From contig NC_133650.1 in the NCBI RefSeq assembly GCF_009905375.1, positions 290,334,423-290,398,422 of the forward strand: a stretch of 64,000 nt of DNA. Reading direction: 5' to 3'. Under the pieces are notes generated by a model. It was given only the letters and a program-made list of their open reading frames with translations, was not told the DNA's origin and made no database searches. The first letter of the stretch is position 1. The number at the start of each line of letters is the position of its first letter. Source of the DNA: Apium graveolens (Eukaryota; Streptophyta; Magnoliopsida; Apiales; Apiaceae). Below, piece after piece: positions 1 to 11,385 of the stretch. Position numbers and translations under genes: made by a program.

Positions 1-719
1 TCGCTCCTTTAGTAGGCGGAGAAGCCTTTACACCCTTTACAAGTATTTGTCTTAGTGCGTAACACAAGGGTCACCACCTCAAAATAAATGTATTACCTAC
101 ACAACTTATTTTAGACAATAACTCCCCACTATTTCTTCAAAATTGAGAGCCTTTGTGTGGAATTGGTCTCCTTAGCTTTTGTCGGTCTTGGATCTTAGTG
201 ATCTGGTATTGGGTCTTTCCTCTTCTTCACGGTGCGAAGACTACTAACTCCCCATTAGTACGTCTAGGACTTGGGTCTTAGAACGAGAATCACCTCACGT
301 CACTTCACCTCACTACAAAACTAATAAGACAATCCACGAAACAAAACAAGTAGATATTGGTTTGTTTTGGACTAGTATGTTACAGTACTAGCCCACAAGT
401 AGTATAATATCCAAATAAGAAAATTAAAACTAATTAGTTATACTTGATTTAGAATAATACAAGATAGTCAAGTATATTTATAATTACTCCTTTATAGATT
501 TAATAAAGTTTTGGAGTAATATGAGAAGTCTTTTGATATTAAGCACTAATGGATTATGACTTCTTTAGTATTCTTCTTCTTTCGATTAAGTATTTATAGA
601 TCGAAGAATACTTTAATTACAACCTCGGAGTTGTAATTTACCTTTAAGTATATCAACAGGTTTTAAGGTATACATGTATATTGACTATTATAAGGCCAAA
701 GTATACTCTTTTTAACTTC

Positions 720-1335
720 AAGCACATTTATAAGATTTATGAGTCTTAGCCAAGATCCAAATAAGTTAAGTGCAAGTAATTGGCTTAAGATTGTGCTTCC
801 GAAGTTTGGACGAATAATTATGAGTATTTTATAGATATCGTAGTATAATCCCACGGAACACCGAAAGATGTTAGAAGGGGCTTATACGATATGACTCGTA
901 ATTGTTTATATACACGATATGTGTTAGCTAAGATCCAATTAAATAGCATGAAAGTAATTGGCTAACTCGTGGATTTGATTCGTCCTTAATTTTAACGGAT
1001 GATTACAAAGTGTTTATAGATCGAGTTATAATCCCCCGGAACACTAAAAATGTTAGAAGGGATTAAAACTATGCTTCATAATAATTTATGTGCACGAAAA
1101 GTGTTATCCAAGATCCAATTAAATGAAGTGCAAGTAATTGGCTAACTCGTGAACTTAATCCGTTTTGATATTTGACAAATTACGAAGTGTTTATAGATCG
1201 AGTTATAATCCCCCGGAACACTAGAGATGTTGGAAGGGATTAAAACTTTACTTCGTAATATTTTATGTGCACGAATAATGTTAGACAAGATCCAATAATA
1301 AAAATAATTGGGTAACTCGTGAACTTGGTTCAAAT
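720..1335. repeat. About 180-bp tandem repeat array inside the B 3' LTR
   Basis: Four diverged units are recognisable by the recurring words AGATCCAA (753, 931, 1111, 1288), GTGTTTATAGATCGAG and GTAATTGGCTAACTCGTG. Spacing between the AGATCCAA words is 177-180 bp. The same array occupies 40175-40790 in the other LTR, so it was part of the LTR when the element inserted. In the transcriptional sense of the element it lies downstream of the TATA box, in R/U5. Confidence 0.85.
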
Positions 1336-1865
1336 ATAATCTCCCCTTTGGAGATAAAGTACTTTTGTTTATAGATCTTCTTTTTGAGATGATTTATGTG
1401 AAGATCAAGTACTTATTTGAATTTCGAGTTCGAATCTTAGTTCTCTTGAGAAATTTGTTTACAAGAGATCTTGTATTAGAGCTTAAGATGAAGTAGAGAA
1501 ATTAAGTACAAAGCTCAAATAAAAAGAACTCAAATAAGAAGCTAAAAGTTACCACTTTTGAAGAACGGTCGGAAAAGTTCGCTAGAGGTTCGGCCGGATT
1601 TTGGCACTTTGGTCGAAATTGGGCAGCCCTTCGGGAGGCCGGGAAGTGGTAGTGGATGAGCTCACTTGGTGGGATAAAGCTTGGTTGGGTGAAGCTAAGC
1701 TTGGGTTTCAAAAACCTTGTATATATGTAAGTATATGGAAGAGAGAGAAGGTTTTTGAGAAGAAGCGTGTGTATGGAATTTGAAAGAGATAAAGAGAAGC
1801 ACTTCTTGAAAAATCCCAGCAACTTTGTGGCTCTTTAGCTTGAAGAAAATGGGTTGGGGTGGGGG

Positions 1866-1876
1866 TTTATTTATAG
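1866..1876 (-). promoter_or_regulatory. Predicted TATA box of the B 3' LTR
   Basis: The minus strand reads CTATAAATAAA here and is followed downstream by a C/T-rich leader. The identical site lies at 41322-41332 in the 5' LTR. It would divide the LTR into a U3 of about 1.2 kb and an unusually long R/U5 of about 2.1 kb. The start site itself is inferred, not seen. Confidence 0.6.
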
Positions 1877-3061
1877 GAGAAGTTGGGTGGATTGAATGGT
1901 GGAGATTTGAGGAAAATGGATGGTGGATGGTGTATGTCACTTGGATTGATGACATGCCAAGTAGGTTGTGTTTCTTTGACATAGCCATATAAGACAAACA
2001 ACTTTATGGGTTCAAAACCCCAGCTAATATATTTGAATATATATGTATTTTCCTTTTCTTTTAATCATTGTTTAATCACTTAATTAAGGATTAAACACCA
2101 TTAATTATGACCACCTTAAAAACTCCTAAATAAATATAAAAAATATGATAATTAATTAAATAATATAAAATGATGTCCTGAAAGTTTTGGTCAACTTTAG
2201 TCAATGGTAGTTAGGTCAAACGCGGTCAACTGTGGGACCAACTGCCTCGATTTTTGTGCCCGGACAAAAATTTTCTGAATGCTATGAAATTTTTACCATA
2301 CTTATAAAATATCATTTAAATGATCCATACCAAATTTCAAGTCATTATAGAATGTGAAAGTATTTTATCTAAAAATGAAACTGTTCTGTCAGCCTTTCTT
2401 CCGAATAAAAATATCGTTGGTCTTGAAATAAATGAGATGGATCATTTGACCAAAGTTTTGACTTGTATAAATACTTAAAATATATTTCCTAATATATAAA
2501 ATATATTTGGATGATAGGAAATGTGTTTTAGTATTTTTTGAATAATTTTCTTCGAGAAATGCTGATTTTACGGAACGAGAGAAAATTACTGTAAGTATAC
2601 AGAAATGAGTTGCAGAACTGGATATTAATATTCCAACCATGAATATTAATAATCTTTGAATAAAAACTCTTTTTATATATGTATATATATATTTTGGAGT
2701 GAAGAGTTAAATATTTTTGATATATCACGAGATCTCTAAAGTGTATTTCTGCAATATTCCTTATTCGAGCTTGTTGCCATATTCCTGTTACAACACAGAT
2801 CTAAGAAATATCATATCTTGATATTTATTCTTTGATCATATTTACTTAGAGATATATTCCATAAAGATATAGTTTTGATATTTTGCAAGAATGGAATATC
2901 TCTTTTATCTGTTTAAAAGACATGATTTTGCTAGTTTGACTTTTTGACTCTGATTTGGATCAGTTAAATTCATGTCCTAATGGAGAGGATCTAAATGTTC
3001 TTAATTTTATGTTTAATCATAAAAATACCAAAATAAATAATATATCTAAGATATCCTTTCA

Positions 3062-3075
3062 ATCTTCCCCTTTTT
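3062..3075 (-). other. Polypurine tract of element B
   Basis: On the minus strand this reads AAAAAGGGGAAGAT and abuts the TG of the 3' LTR. It is the expected plus-strand priming site for a copia element and shows that the element's interior lies to the right. Confidence 0.85.
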
Positions 3076-3671
3076 GGTATTTTCCAAACAAGCATAAAAT
3101 TAATAGTGTATGCTTCCCCTTGGTGTATGCATGAATTTTTGAAAAATATTTTGCACATAAAGAATTTATTTACTTAGAGATTAAATCTCTTTCTTGAGAT
3201 CCTGCAAAATACTTTGTTAGATGTATCATACACAATAATAGAAGCACAGATAGATCCTTGTATATCAAAAAGATAACAATTTTCTAAAAATTGAAAATTA
3301 GGGGTCCAATTCTCTTATACTTGTTCAAATTGATCATAATTTCTCTTCCCCTTTTGTTTGGTATATGCAAAAAAGAGTGTATATATATTTATGAGGAAGA
3401 GTTTTATCTAAAAGTATTGATTTAAAAAACATGGCAATTTGATCATAGATCTAGTCAAGTACATGTATTTTGATCAAATAGGAATTATATGCATGATATT
3501 GTTGATCTATTTTTGCATGTATTGAAAGAAACTAGGTGATGTAATACTGTTGAGATATAGTCAGTTTAGCAAATAAAAAAGAACAAGTGTTCTAAGCATG
3601 CATGGTTTGATTTAAAAGATAGGATGTAATTTTTAAGAGCCAATACTGATTATATCTATTAGTAGCCAATA
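3076..3671 (-). other. 3' non-coding remnant of element B, left of the A array
   Basis: AT-rich sequence with no ORF of note on either strand. It is the distal part of B's region between its accessory ORF and the polypurine tract. Its continuation is at 27155, on the other side of the inserted tandem array. Confidence 0.75.
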
Positions 3672-3676
3672 CAGTT
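3672..3676. other. Target-site duplication, left copy (CAGTT)
   Basis: CAGTT directly precedes the TGTT terminus of LTR1 and recurs at 27150-27154 directly after the last LTR. A 5-bp duplication is normal for copia integrase. Confidence 0.92.
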
Positions 3677-4258
3677 TGTTGGATATATTTGAGATGTCAT
3701 GTCTAATATGTTTCATGTTTAGTTTTCAGATCTTAACTAACAGGAAATATCAGTTCTTACTGGAATCAGGACTTACAGGAAGTCAGGACTTAAGGATATT
3801 AGAAGATAATATCAGAAGATGGATATCAGAACTTAAGTACTGGAGGACTAACAGTTAAGGAAGGAAGCTGATTTTCAGGAAAGAAGATCGAGACTAATAC
3901 AAGAAGAAGATATGCATGGAAAAAGTTAGAGGACTAGAAGAATTATATAAGATATCTGATTGATATATTTTAGGAGACAAAATTATATTCCATATCAATT
4001 ATAAGTTATCTTGTAACTGTGTGTCTATATAAACACAGGCATAGGTTTACTCTATAAGAGTTACGATCATCGAGAAGATCATACAATTGTAACCTAGCAG
4101 CTCTCGTGATATTTGTTCATCACTGAGAGAGAACAATTCCATTGTAATAGAGTTTATTATATCGAATACATCTGTTTTCTGTTACTTGTGCTTTAAATCG
4201 ATTTGATTGTATTTTACAATGTATTCAACCCCCTTCTACAGTGTTGTGTGACATAACA
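3677..4258 (+). repeat. LTR1 of array A
   Basis: 582 bp with TGTT at the start and AACA at the end, directly followed by a primer binding site. It differs from LTR2 and LTR3 by roughly twenty substitutions and lacks 15 bp near 3799 that both others have. It starts TGTTGG whereas the others start TGATGG. Confidence 0.93.
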
Positions 4259-4273
4259 AGTGGTATCAGAGCC
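4259..4273 (+). other. Primer binding site of A unit 1
   Basis: AGTGGTATCAGAGCC starts right after the LTR. TGGTATCAGAGC is the standard complement of the plant initiator-Met tRNA 3' end. Confidence 0.93.
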
Positions 4274-4312
4274 TATTTGTTAACACACATACAGTAAAGA
4301 TCCAAAACAATA

Positions 4313-6664
4313 ATGTCTAAAGAAGCAGAAAATCCAACCAAGCCCGCCAAAACTGAAGAAACTCCAAAGACTCAAACCCATAGTCGATATGAGACTATCA
4401 GGGTTCCCATGCTGAGACCTTCTGAGTATCCCATATGGAAAGTGAAGATGGCTATATTTCTGGAAGCTACAGATCCAGAATACCTTGACAGAATTTATGA
4501 AGGACCGCATAAGCCAACCAAGCTCTCTGTTGCATTTGCAGATCAGCCAACAAAGACTATACTAAAGGAGAAAAGTGAATACACAGATGAAGATATCTCA
4601 TCTATTGCCAAGGATGCAAAGGTAAGGCATTTGCTGCATAGTGCCATTGATAATGTCAGGTCAAATATGGTAATTCAATACAAGACTGCAAATGAGATAT
4701 GGGATGCTTTGGAGACAAGGTGTCAGGAAACTGATGCAATCAAGAAAAATAGGAGGACTATACTCACTCAAGAGTTTGAGCACTTTGACTCAAAAAGTGA
4801 TGAGTCATTAACTGACTTATATGACAGATTTATCAAACTCTTGAATGATCTGTCACTGGTGGACAAGGAATATGACATTGAAGATTCAAATCTAAAATTC
4901 CTTTTAGCTCTTCCTGAAAGTTGGGATTTGAAAGCTACTATTATAAGAGACAACTATGCTCTTGATGAAACTACTTTTGATGAAATTTATGGAATGCTCA
5001 AGACTTATGAACTTGAGATGGTTCAAAGAAGCAAGAGATATGGGAGAAAGTCGAGAACAGTTGCTCTTCATGCTGAGGAGGAATCCCCCAAAGTGGTTGT
5101 CTCAAAGAAAGGAAAAGGAAAGGCTCTCATCATAAAGTCTGATTCAGAATCATTAAGTTCTGATGATGATGATTCAGAAACTAAAAGTCTACCTGAAGTA
5201 GATGCTGATGAAGAGATGATGAAGCTGTGTGCTCTTATGGTGAAGGGTATCACAAAGATAGCCTACAGGAAATTCAGAAGGGGAAAGAAGTTTTCCAGGA
5301 AAGGTAGAAGTTCTGATAAGAAGGGCCTCTGAAAATCTGAAGGCAAATGAGGAAAGTCTGACAGAGGAGATTACTCAAATGTCAAATGCTACAACTGTGG
5401 TGAGAAAGGCCACATATCTTCTGACTGCAAGAAAGGGAAGAGTGATAAAGGCAAGACTCTTGTCGCAAAGAAGAAAAGCTGGACAGACACTTCAGATTCT
5501 GAAAATGAGGAGAACTATGCCTTGATGGCAAATGCTGATAGCAGTTCTGATGGTGCTGAGTTAAAGGTACCTCAAACAATTTATGCCTTTCATACTGATG
5601 ATATTACTGAGTTGAGATTATATCTTAAAACCATGTTTATTAGCTATAGAGATCAAACTTTAACATGTGAAAGATTAACTTCTGAAAATCTTGCTTTTAA
5701 AAAGAGGAATGTTTATTTAGAAAAGGAGTTAGTTATGTTCCATCAAACTCAGAAGGATAGAGATGATGTTTTCTATGTTAGAGATGAAGTGCTAAAAATG
5801 AATAAATCTCTAAAAACTGAGTTAGAAAAGGAGAGAGAGATTATCAGGACTTGGACTAACTCTGGCAGAACAACTCAGGATATACTAAGTAGTAAGAACT
5901 GGAAAGAGGGCTTAGGTTATGGAGATGAGAAAAGTGAAAAAGGAACTGAACAAGTTAAGCCAATTATTGTTAAACAGACTACAAAGCCAAAGGTAAATCC
6001 TGTTAAATTTTTAGCTAAAACTGTAAAGTCTGATTCTGAAAAGATGAAAGACATTGAGACAGAAGTGATAGCAGAGTCAACTTCTGACAAATTAGAACAG
6101 GATAAACCAACTGAAGTTAACATAGGCTTAATGATGAAGAAGCAGCTTAAACATAAGCTGAAAGAGATTACTAGTGTAGACAAGGTAAAGGTAGCTAGGA
6201 AAAATAGGAATGGAAAGGAAGGTGTGAATAAAAGCAACAATTATATGCATGTTCCTAATGCTCCTAGAATGAAATGCTATAACTGTGGAAACTCTAACCA
6301 TCTGGCTTCTTTTTGCAGGAAGAATAAGAATATAAATTCCTTACCTTCTAAATAAGGAGTTAAGAGTCAGTCTGTTAGATTTAAGCCACAAAATCCTTGT
6401 TTTCATTGTGGTAGTATATGGCATTCCATTTATACTTGTAAGGAATATCATAGTTTGTACTATGATTATTATCAGATAAAACCTTCTTTGAAGATAGTTG
6501 CTTTAATTCCTTCTAGTGTAAACTATGATGCAAAGTCTGATACTGTTAATACTGATAAGAAAAATGTTAGCATAAACTCTGATATTAAATCCGCTGCAAA
6601 TGTTAACAAACTTAAAAAGGCCAAAGGATCCAAGCAAGTCTGGGTCCTTAAAACTAACCATTAG
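4313..6664 (+). pseudogene. gag: Degenerate gag of A unit 1
   Basis: Reading from ATG 4313, one frame runs to the TAG at 6662-6664. The N-terminal third is the copia capsid-type Gag region (PSEYPIWKVKM near residue 40, then the ALETRCQ and SLTDLYDRF stretches). Three CCHC zinc knuckles follow at 5387-5428, 6275-6316 and 6398-6439. An acidic Ser/Asp region precedes the first, and a Lys/Glu-rich coiled coil of about 100 residues lies between the first and second. Gag would form the virus-like particle and bind element RNA. In-frame stops at 5330 and 5348 are shared with unit 2; the stop at 6353 is private to this unit. The terminal TAG is shared with unit 2 and with element C. Confidence 0.9.
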
Positions 6665-6676
6665 TGGTCTTTGTGA

Positions 6677-9600
6677 TTGCAAGGCAACAGGAAGAACATC
6701 CTAGTTCTGGACAGTGGATGTTCAGGACATATGACTGGAAATAAAGCCTTGCTATCATATTTTGTGGAGAAAGCTGGCCCAGAAGTTTTTTATGGAGATG
6801 GCAATATTGGAAAAACTCTGGGATATGGCAAGATCAATCTTGGGAATGTCATCATTGAAATAGTAGCTCTTATCTCAGGACCTAAACACAATCTGTTGAG
6901 TATAAGTCAAATATCTGATAGAGGTTATCATGTGGATTTCTTTGAAGAACACTGTGAAGTTATAAGTAATTCTACAGGAAAAGTGGTTTTGAAAGGATAC
7001 AGGCATGGTAACATTTATGAAGCCAGAGTTTCAACAAGTACTGATGGTTCTGCAATCTGTCTGTTGAGTAGAGCATCAATTGAAGAAAGATGGAATTGGC
7101 ACAAGAAACTCTCTCATTTAATTTTAACAATAAAAATGAACTTGTAAAGAAAGATCTTGTGAGAGGACTACCAAAAATAGTATTTTCTCCTGATGGCCTT
7201 TGTGATTCATATCAGAAGGCAAAACAAAGAAAATCCTCTTTCAAGAGCAAAACTGAGTCATCAATTCTTGAGCCTTATCACCTACTACATGTTGATCTAT
7301 TTGGTCCAGTCAATGTCATGTCTATTGCAAAGAAGAAATATTCTATGGTTATAGTGGATGAGGTCACATGATACACTTGGGTGTATTTCTTGCACAAGAA
7401 GACTGAAACATCATCTACTCTAACTGATCATGTCAAACAGCTGGATAAATTGATCAAATATTCTGTTAAAATAATAAGGAGTGATAATGGCACCGAGTTC
7501 AAGAATTCAATCATGGAAGAGTTCTGCAAATATCATGGAATCAAACAGGAATTTTCTGCACCTGGAACTCCACAACAAAATGGAGTTATAGAAAAAAAGA
7601 ACATGACTCTCATTGAAGCTGCACGAACAATGCTTGATGAAGCAAAGCTACCAACCTACTTTTGGGCTGAAGTTGTACAGACTGCTTGTTTTACACAAAA
7701 TGCTACACTTATAAACAAGCATGGAAAAACACCATATGAGATGGTGAAGAAAAAGAAGCCAAATCTGAAATACTTTAATGTATTTGGTTGTAAGTGTTTT
7801 GTTCTTAAGACTCATCCTGAACAGCTGTCAAAATTTGATCTAAAAGCGTTGAAGGAATTTTTATTGGATATCCACTTTCCACAAAGCCTTCAGAGTCTAC
7901 AATTTAAGAACAAGAGTTGTCACGGAATCTATCAATGTCTCTTTTGATGATAAGAAGATTAATGGACTTGAAGATTTCAATGATCATGATCAGCTGAGAT
8001 TTGAGAATGAAGATTTAGATTCTGATTCTGGAAATTCTGATGACTTAAATCCTGATCCTGTAAGTTATGATGTATTAAGTTCTAATGTCGTTGAAACTGT
8101 GGTAACAACTCCAAAGGAAAATGCACCTGTCCAGGGGGAGCAAGCTGAAGAACCTACCACATCTCAAGACTCTCGAGAAGCATCAGAACCTGTCACTGGA
8201 TCTTCAAGTTCTGATTCATCTAGTTCTGATTAGCCAAATTCTGATAATTCTGGAAGCTCTGATTCTTCAACTCCTGAAAAATCAAATTCAAATTCTGAAG
8301 TCTCAGAGAGAATAACTACAGGGGGAGCATCAGAAAATGTTGATGGAGACAGCATGGATCATGGGGGAGGATCCAGTTCTAGAGATCAACTTTCATCTAC
8401 AAGGAAGTGGATTAAAGCACATAAACCTGATTTAATCATTGGAGATCCTGAAGCAGGTGTCAGAACGAGAACTGCAACTTCAAATGAATGTCTCTATCAT
8501 TCTTTTCCATCTCAGATTAAACCAAAGAAAATGGAAGAAGCTCTTCAAGATGCTGATTGGGTGCAAGCAATGCAGGAAGAGTTAAATGTATTTGAAAGAA
8601 ATAAAGTCTAGAACCTAGTGCCAAGACCAAAGAACAAATCAGTTATTGGTACAAAATGGGTGTTCAGAAACAAAACTAGTGATGGCATAATTACAAGGAA
8701 TAAAGCAAGACTGGTTTCTAAAGGCTACTCTCAACAGGAGGGTATTTATTATGATAAAACATTTGCACCAGTTGCTAGATTAGAATCCATAAGGATCTTT
8801 TTGGCTTATGCTGCTCACAAGAAGTTTAAAGTCTTTCAAATGGATGTGAAAAGTGCTTTTCTCAATGGAGAATTGGAAGAAGAGGTATATGTTGAACAAC
8901 TTCCAGGCTTTGTAGATCCTAAATTTCCCAATCATGTCCACAGGCTTGATAAAGTACTTTATGGCCTTAAGTAAGCTCCAAGAGCATGGTATGAGACTTT
9001 AGCTCAATTCTTTCTATAAAGTGCATTTCACAGAGGCACAATTGACAAGACTTTATTCTACCTCAACCATGGAAAGGACTTACTTTTGGTACATATATAT
9101 GTTGATGATATCATATTTGGTTCTACTAATTCCAAACTGTGTGAGAAGTTTGCAAAGCTAATGCAGTCAAGATATCAAATGAGTATGATGGGAGAACTCA
9201 GCTATTTTCTGGGCCTTCAAGTCAAGCAAACTGAAGAAGGCACTTTTATTTGTCAATCCAAGTATACCAGAAATTTACTGAAGAAATTTAGAATGCAAGA
9301 TTGATCAACTGCATCCACTCCCATGGCCACTGCAACCAAGTTAGATAAGGATACTGGTAAATCAGTAGATATTACTAACTATAGAGGTATGACTGGCTCC
9401 TTACTCTATCTAACTGCAAGTAGACCTGATATCATGTATGCTACCTGTCTTTGTGCAAGATTTCAGGCTGATCTAAGAGAACCTCACTTATTAGCAGTGA
9501 AAAGAATATATTGCTGCAGGAAGCTGTTGTGCACAGATTCTTTGGATGAAGAATTAGTTACTGGATTTTGGGTTAGAATTTTCTAAAATCCGTATTTACT

Positions 9601-9840
9601 GTGATAATCAAAGTGTCATTGCTATGACAGGTAATCCAGTTTAACACTCAATGACAAAGTACATCAGCAGTAGGTACCTTCATAATGGAACATGTGGATG
9701 AAGGTATAGTGGAATTGCATTTTGTTCCAACAGATCAACAACTAGCAGATATCTTCACAAAACCACTATGTGAAGCTACTTTTATAAGATTGGTAAATGA
9801 ACTTGGAATGGTTTCAGGTTCTTTCTCTAAATCTGCTTAG
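6677..9840 (+). pseudogene. pol: Degenerate pol of A unit 1 (protease-integrase-RT-RNase H)
   Basis: The protease active-site triplet Asp-Ser-Gly is at 6710-6718. Integrase catalytic residues are intact: Asp 7294, Asp 7483 and Glu 7591, a D,D35E spacing. The last Cys of the integrase zinc finger is Tyr in GLCDSYQKAK. The RT box YVDD is intact at 9098-9109. Stops shared with unit 2 are TGA 7369, TAG 8231, TAG 8609, TAA 8972 and TAA 9017; a TGA at 9302 is private. Two shared frameshifts lie near 7125 and 7850. RNase H is truncated by a 212-bp deletion at about 9507, relative to unit 2. The frame ends at TAG 9838-9840. Confidence 0.9.
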
Positions 9841-11212
9841 TTTTTGGTTCTAATGCATCAGACTTTATGATCAGTGTTTACAGATCGTATTATCTAAATA
9901 TAATCTGTGCTTAATTTGACAATTCATTAAATGCTGATTGTTATCTTATGTGGATTTATATACTCTGATAAGTGTTTTGAATGTTCTGTGGCTATTCAAT
10001 CCAATGAGGATAACTGTGCTAGATGATGACCTAGAAGTCTTTAACATACTAGAAATCTCATGTTTGAATTAGTTGTTTATTTGGAAACTCATTAACACAA
10101 GCAGATTCTGATATTGAGCTTAATGAAGTTTACTTTGTGTATCTTATTACTAAGTCACAAACTAGATTCTTGTTTCTTATCTGTCAAATTCTGATGTCAG
10201 TAAATCTTAAGAATGAACTAAATGCCGATAAGCCTCACTTATCAAAAGAAAAGAAAAGAAAAGAAAAGAAAAGAAAAGAATAAAAGTCAGGTACTCCTTT
10301 GAGATCTAGAGTAACAATGTGGATGGGAAAACCCAAGTGCATTGCTGGTATTAAGTAATATGCATTAGAAAAGCAAAAAAAATTTCTTGGTGACTTTTCA
10401 CACTCTATGATTACTGGAGAAATACTCTGATAACAGCATAAATTCTGATAAGCACTCGTGACTCACTTACACTGAGAAGCCACTATAAAAAGAAATTTCA
10501 AAAGATGCATAAAATGAGCACACACAGTTGAGGTGGACTCTTGCATAAATTTGTTCTGTAGTAGACATCATGACTGATGATAGATTTTAAGCATTTTTCT
10601 GAGTTATGCCTTATTTTTAAGATGTACTGAAGTTGATCAGACTTTAATCTTTATCTGATATTTTGCTGAATGCACACACTTTCACTCCATATGAATGATG
10701 AAAATTACTGTGGTGATTAAGTTATTTTTGACAAAAAGTTAAGTGTCATTTGCATACATTCGGAGGACAAGTTCTGATGGACGTTCTGATGATTAAACTC
10801 TGAAGAAAACAAGTCAGTATTTGTATGAAGAATCACAGAAAAAGATATTCACTTTTTGAGTACAGAAGCCATGTTCTGATGACTGTTAAAATCTGATATA
10901 AGTTAAGTTCTGATATTAAATCCTGATGGAATCTTTGATGCTTGCGTGGAATTTTTCTTTACTTGACTTATTTATGGTAAAATCTAAAATAGTCATATCT
11001 AAATCAGAATAAATTTGGGTGAGATAAAAATAGTCATAATAATTATGGGTTAGTGGTTAATTTGTGTGTCCTAAAAAACTGCATGTGCACAGTAATTATT
11101 GTTTATTTTACGTGCCCATTAACTCCTGCTCTAACCGTTTATTGACTGTTCATACGGTGGCAGGTGTAAAGTGTATCCCATGCTTCAAAAATATAACTGT
11201 TGAGTGGAGAGA
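9841..11212 (+). other. Non-coding spacer between pol and accessory ORF, A unit 1
   Basis: No credible ORF. It contains a 37-nt all-purine tract of AAAAG repeats (10244-10280) and many scattered copies of the word TTCTGAT. About 500 bp of it (10297-10800) are missing from unit 2 but present in element C, so unit 2 has the deletion. Confidence 0.8.
10244..10280 (+). repeat. (AAAAG)n purine tract, possible internal polypurine tract
   Basis: 37 consecutive purines, with an equal-length copy at 22049-22085 and a shorter one in element C (52753-52771, minus strand). It is conserved in position between pol and the accessory ORF. A plain microsatellite is the conservative reading. Confidence 0.75.
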
Positions 11213-11385
11213 GTATATAATATGGGAGTTAAAAGATTTTATAATCTTTTACTTACTTTTCTATTCTTAATTTCTTTTACTTTCTCTCTCTCTCTCTCTC
11301 TCTAATATTCTCTGAAGCGTTTTCTTTCAGGACTTTTAACAAACACTTTGCAAACACTCTCTTTCTCACTTAATTTCTTACAGAG
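11213..11385 (+). promoter_or_regulatory. Promoter-like region upstream of the accessory ORF, A unit 1
   Basis: GTATATAATATGGG at 11213 resembles a TATA box. A CT microsatellite follows at about 11280-11303, typical of plant 5' leaders. TTTCTTACAG ends at 11382, four bases before the ATG, and could alternatively be a 3' splice site for a subgenomic RNA. The layout is the same in unit 2. The function is inferred. Confidence 0.45.

Larger units (their letters stand above)
1..3061 (-). repeat. 3' LTR of giant copia element B (left end outside window)
   Basis: This stretch aligns over its whole length with 39447-42501, the 5' LTR of the same minus-strand element. Position 1 corresponds to 39447, so about 284 bp of LTR lie outside the window. 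The terminus at 3060-3061 is CA on the plus strand (TG on the minus strand) and is followed by a polypurine tract complement, as expected for the U3 edge of a 3' LTR. The two copies differ by many substitutions and small indels; for example about 17 bp near 2741-2757 are absent from the other copy. Short ORFs inside are not conserved well enough to call genes. The size of at least 3 kb is long for a Ty1/copia LTR. Confidence 0.88.

Noticed and set aside
1502..1997. Minus-strand ORFs of about 100 codons in the B LTR (also at 40957-41526)
   Set aside because: They lie around and after the predicted TATA box in an LTR, and the two LTR copies differ by frameshifts. The peptides are low-complexity Ser/Leu/His stretches. 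More likely leader sequence than protein.
5917..6240. Open frames on the strand opposite gag (also 17510-17833 and 4768-4953)
   Set aside because: Shadow frames created by Lys/Glu/Ser-rich Gag codons; no independent support.
11280..11304. CT microsatellite as a distinct mobile or regulatory element
   Set aside because: A short simple repeat in a leader. Its length differs between units 1 and 2 as expected from slippage.
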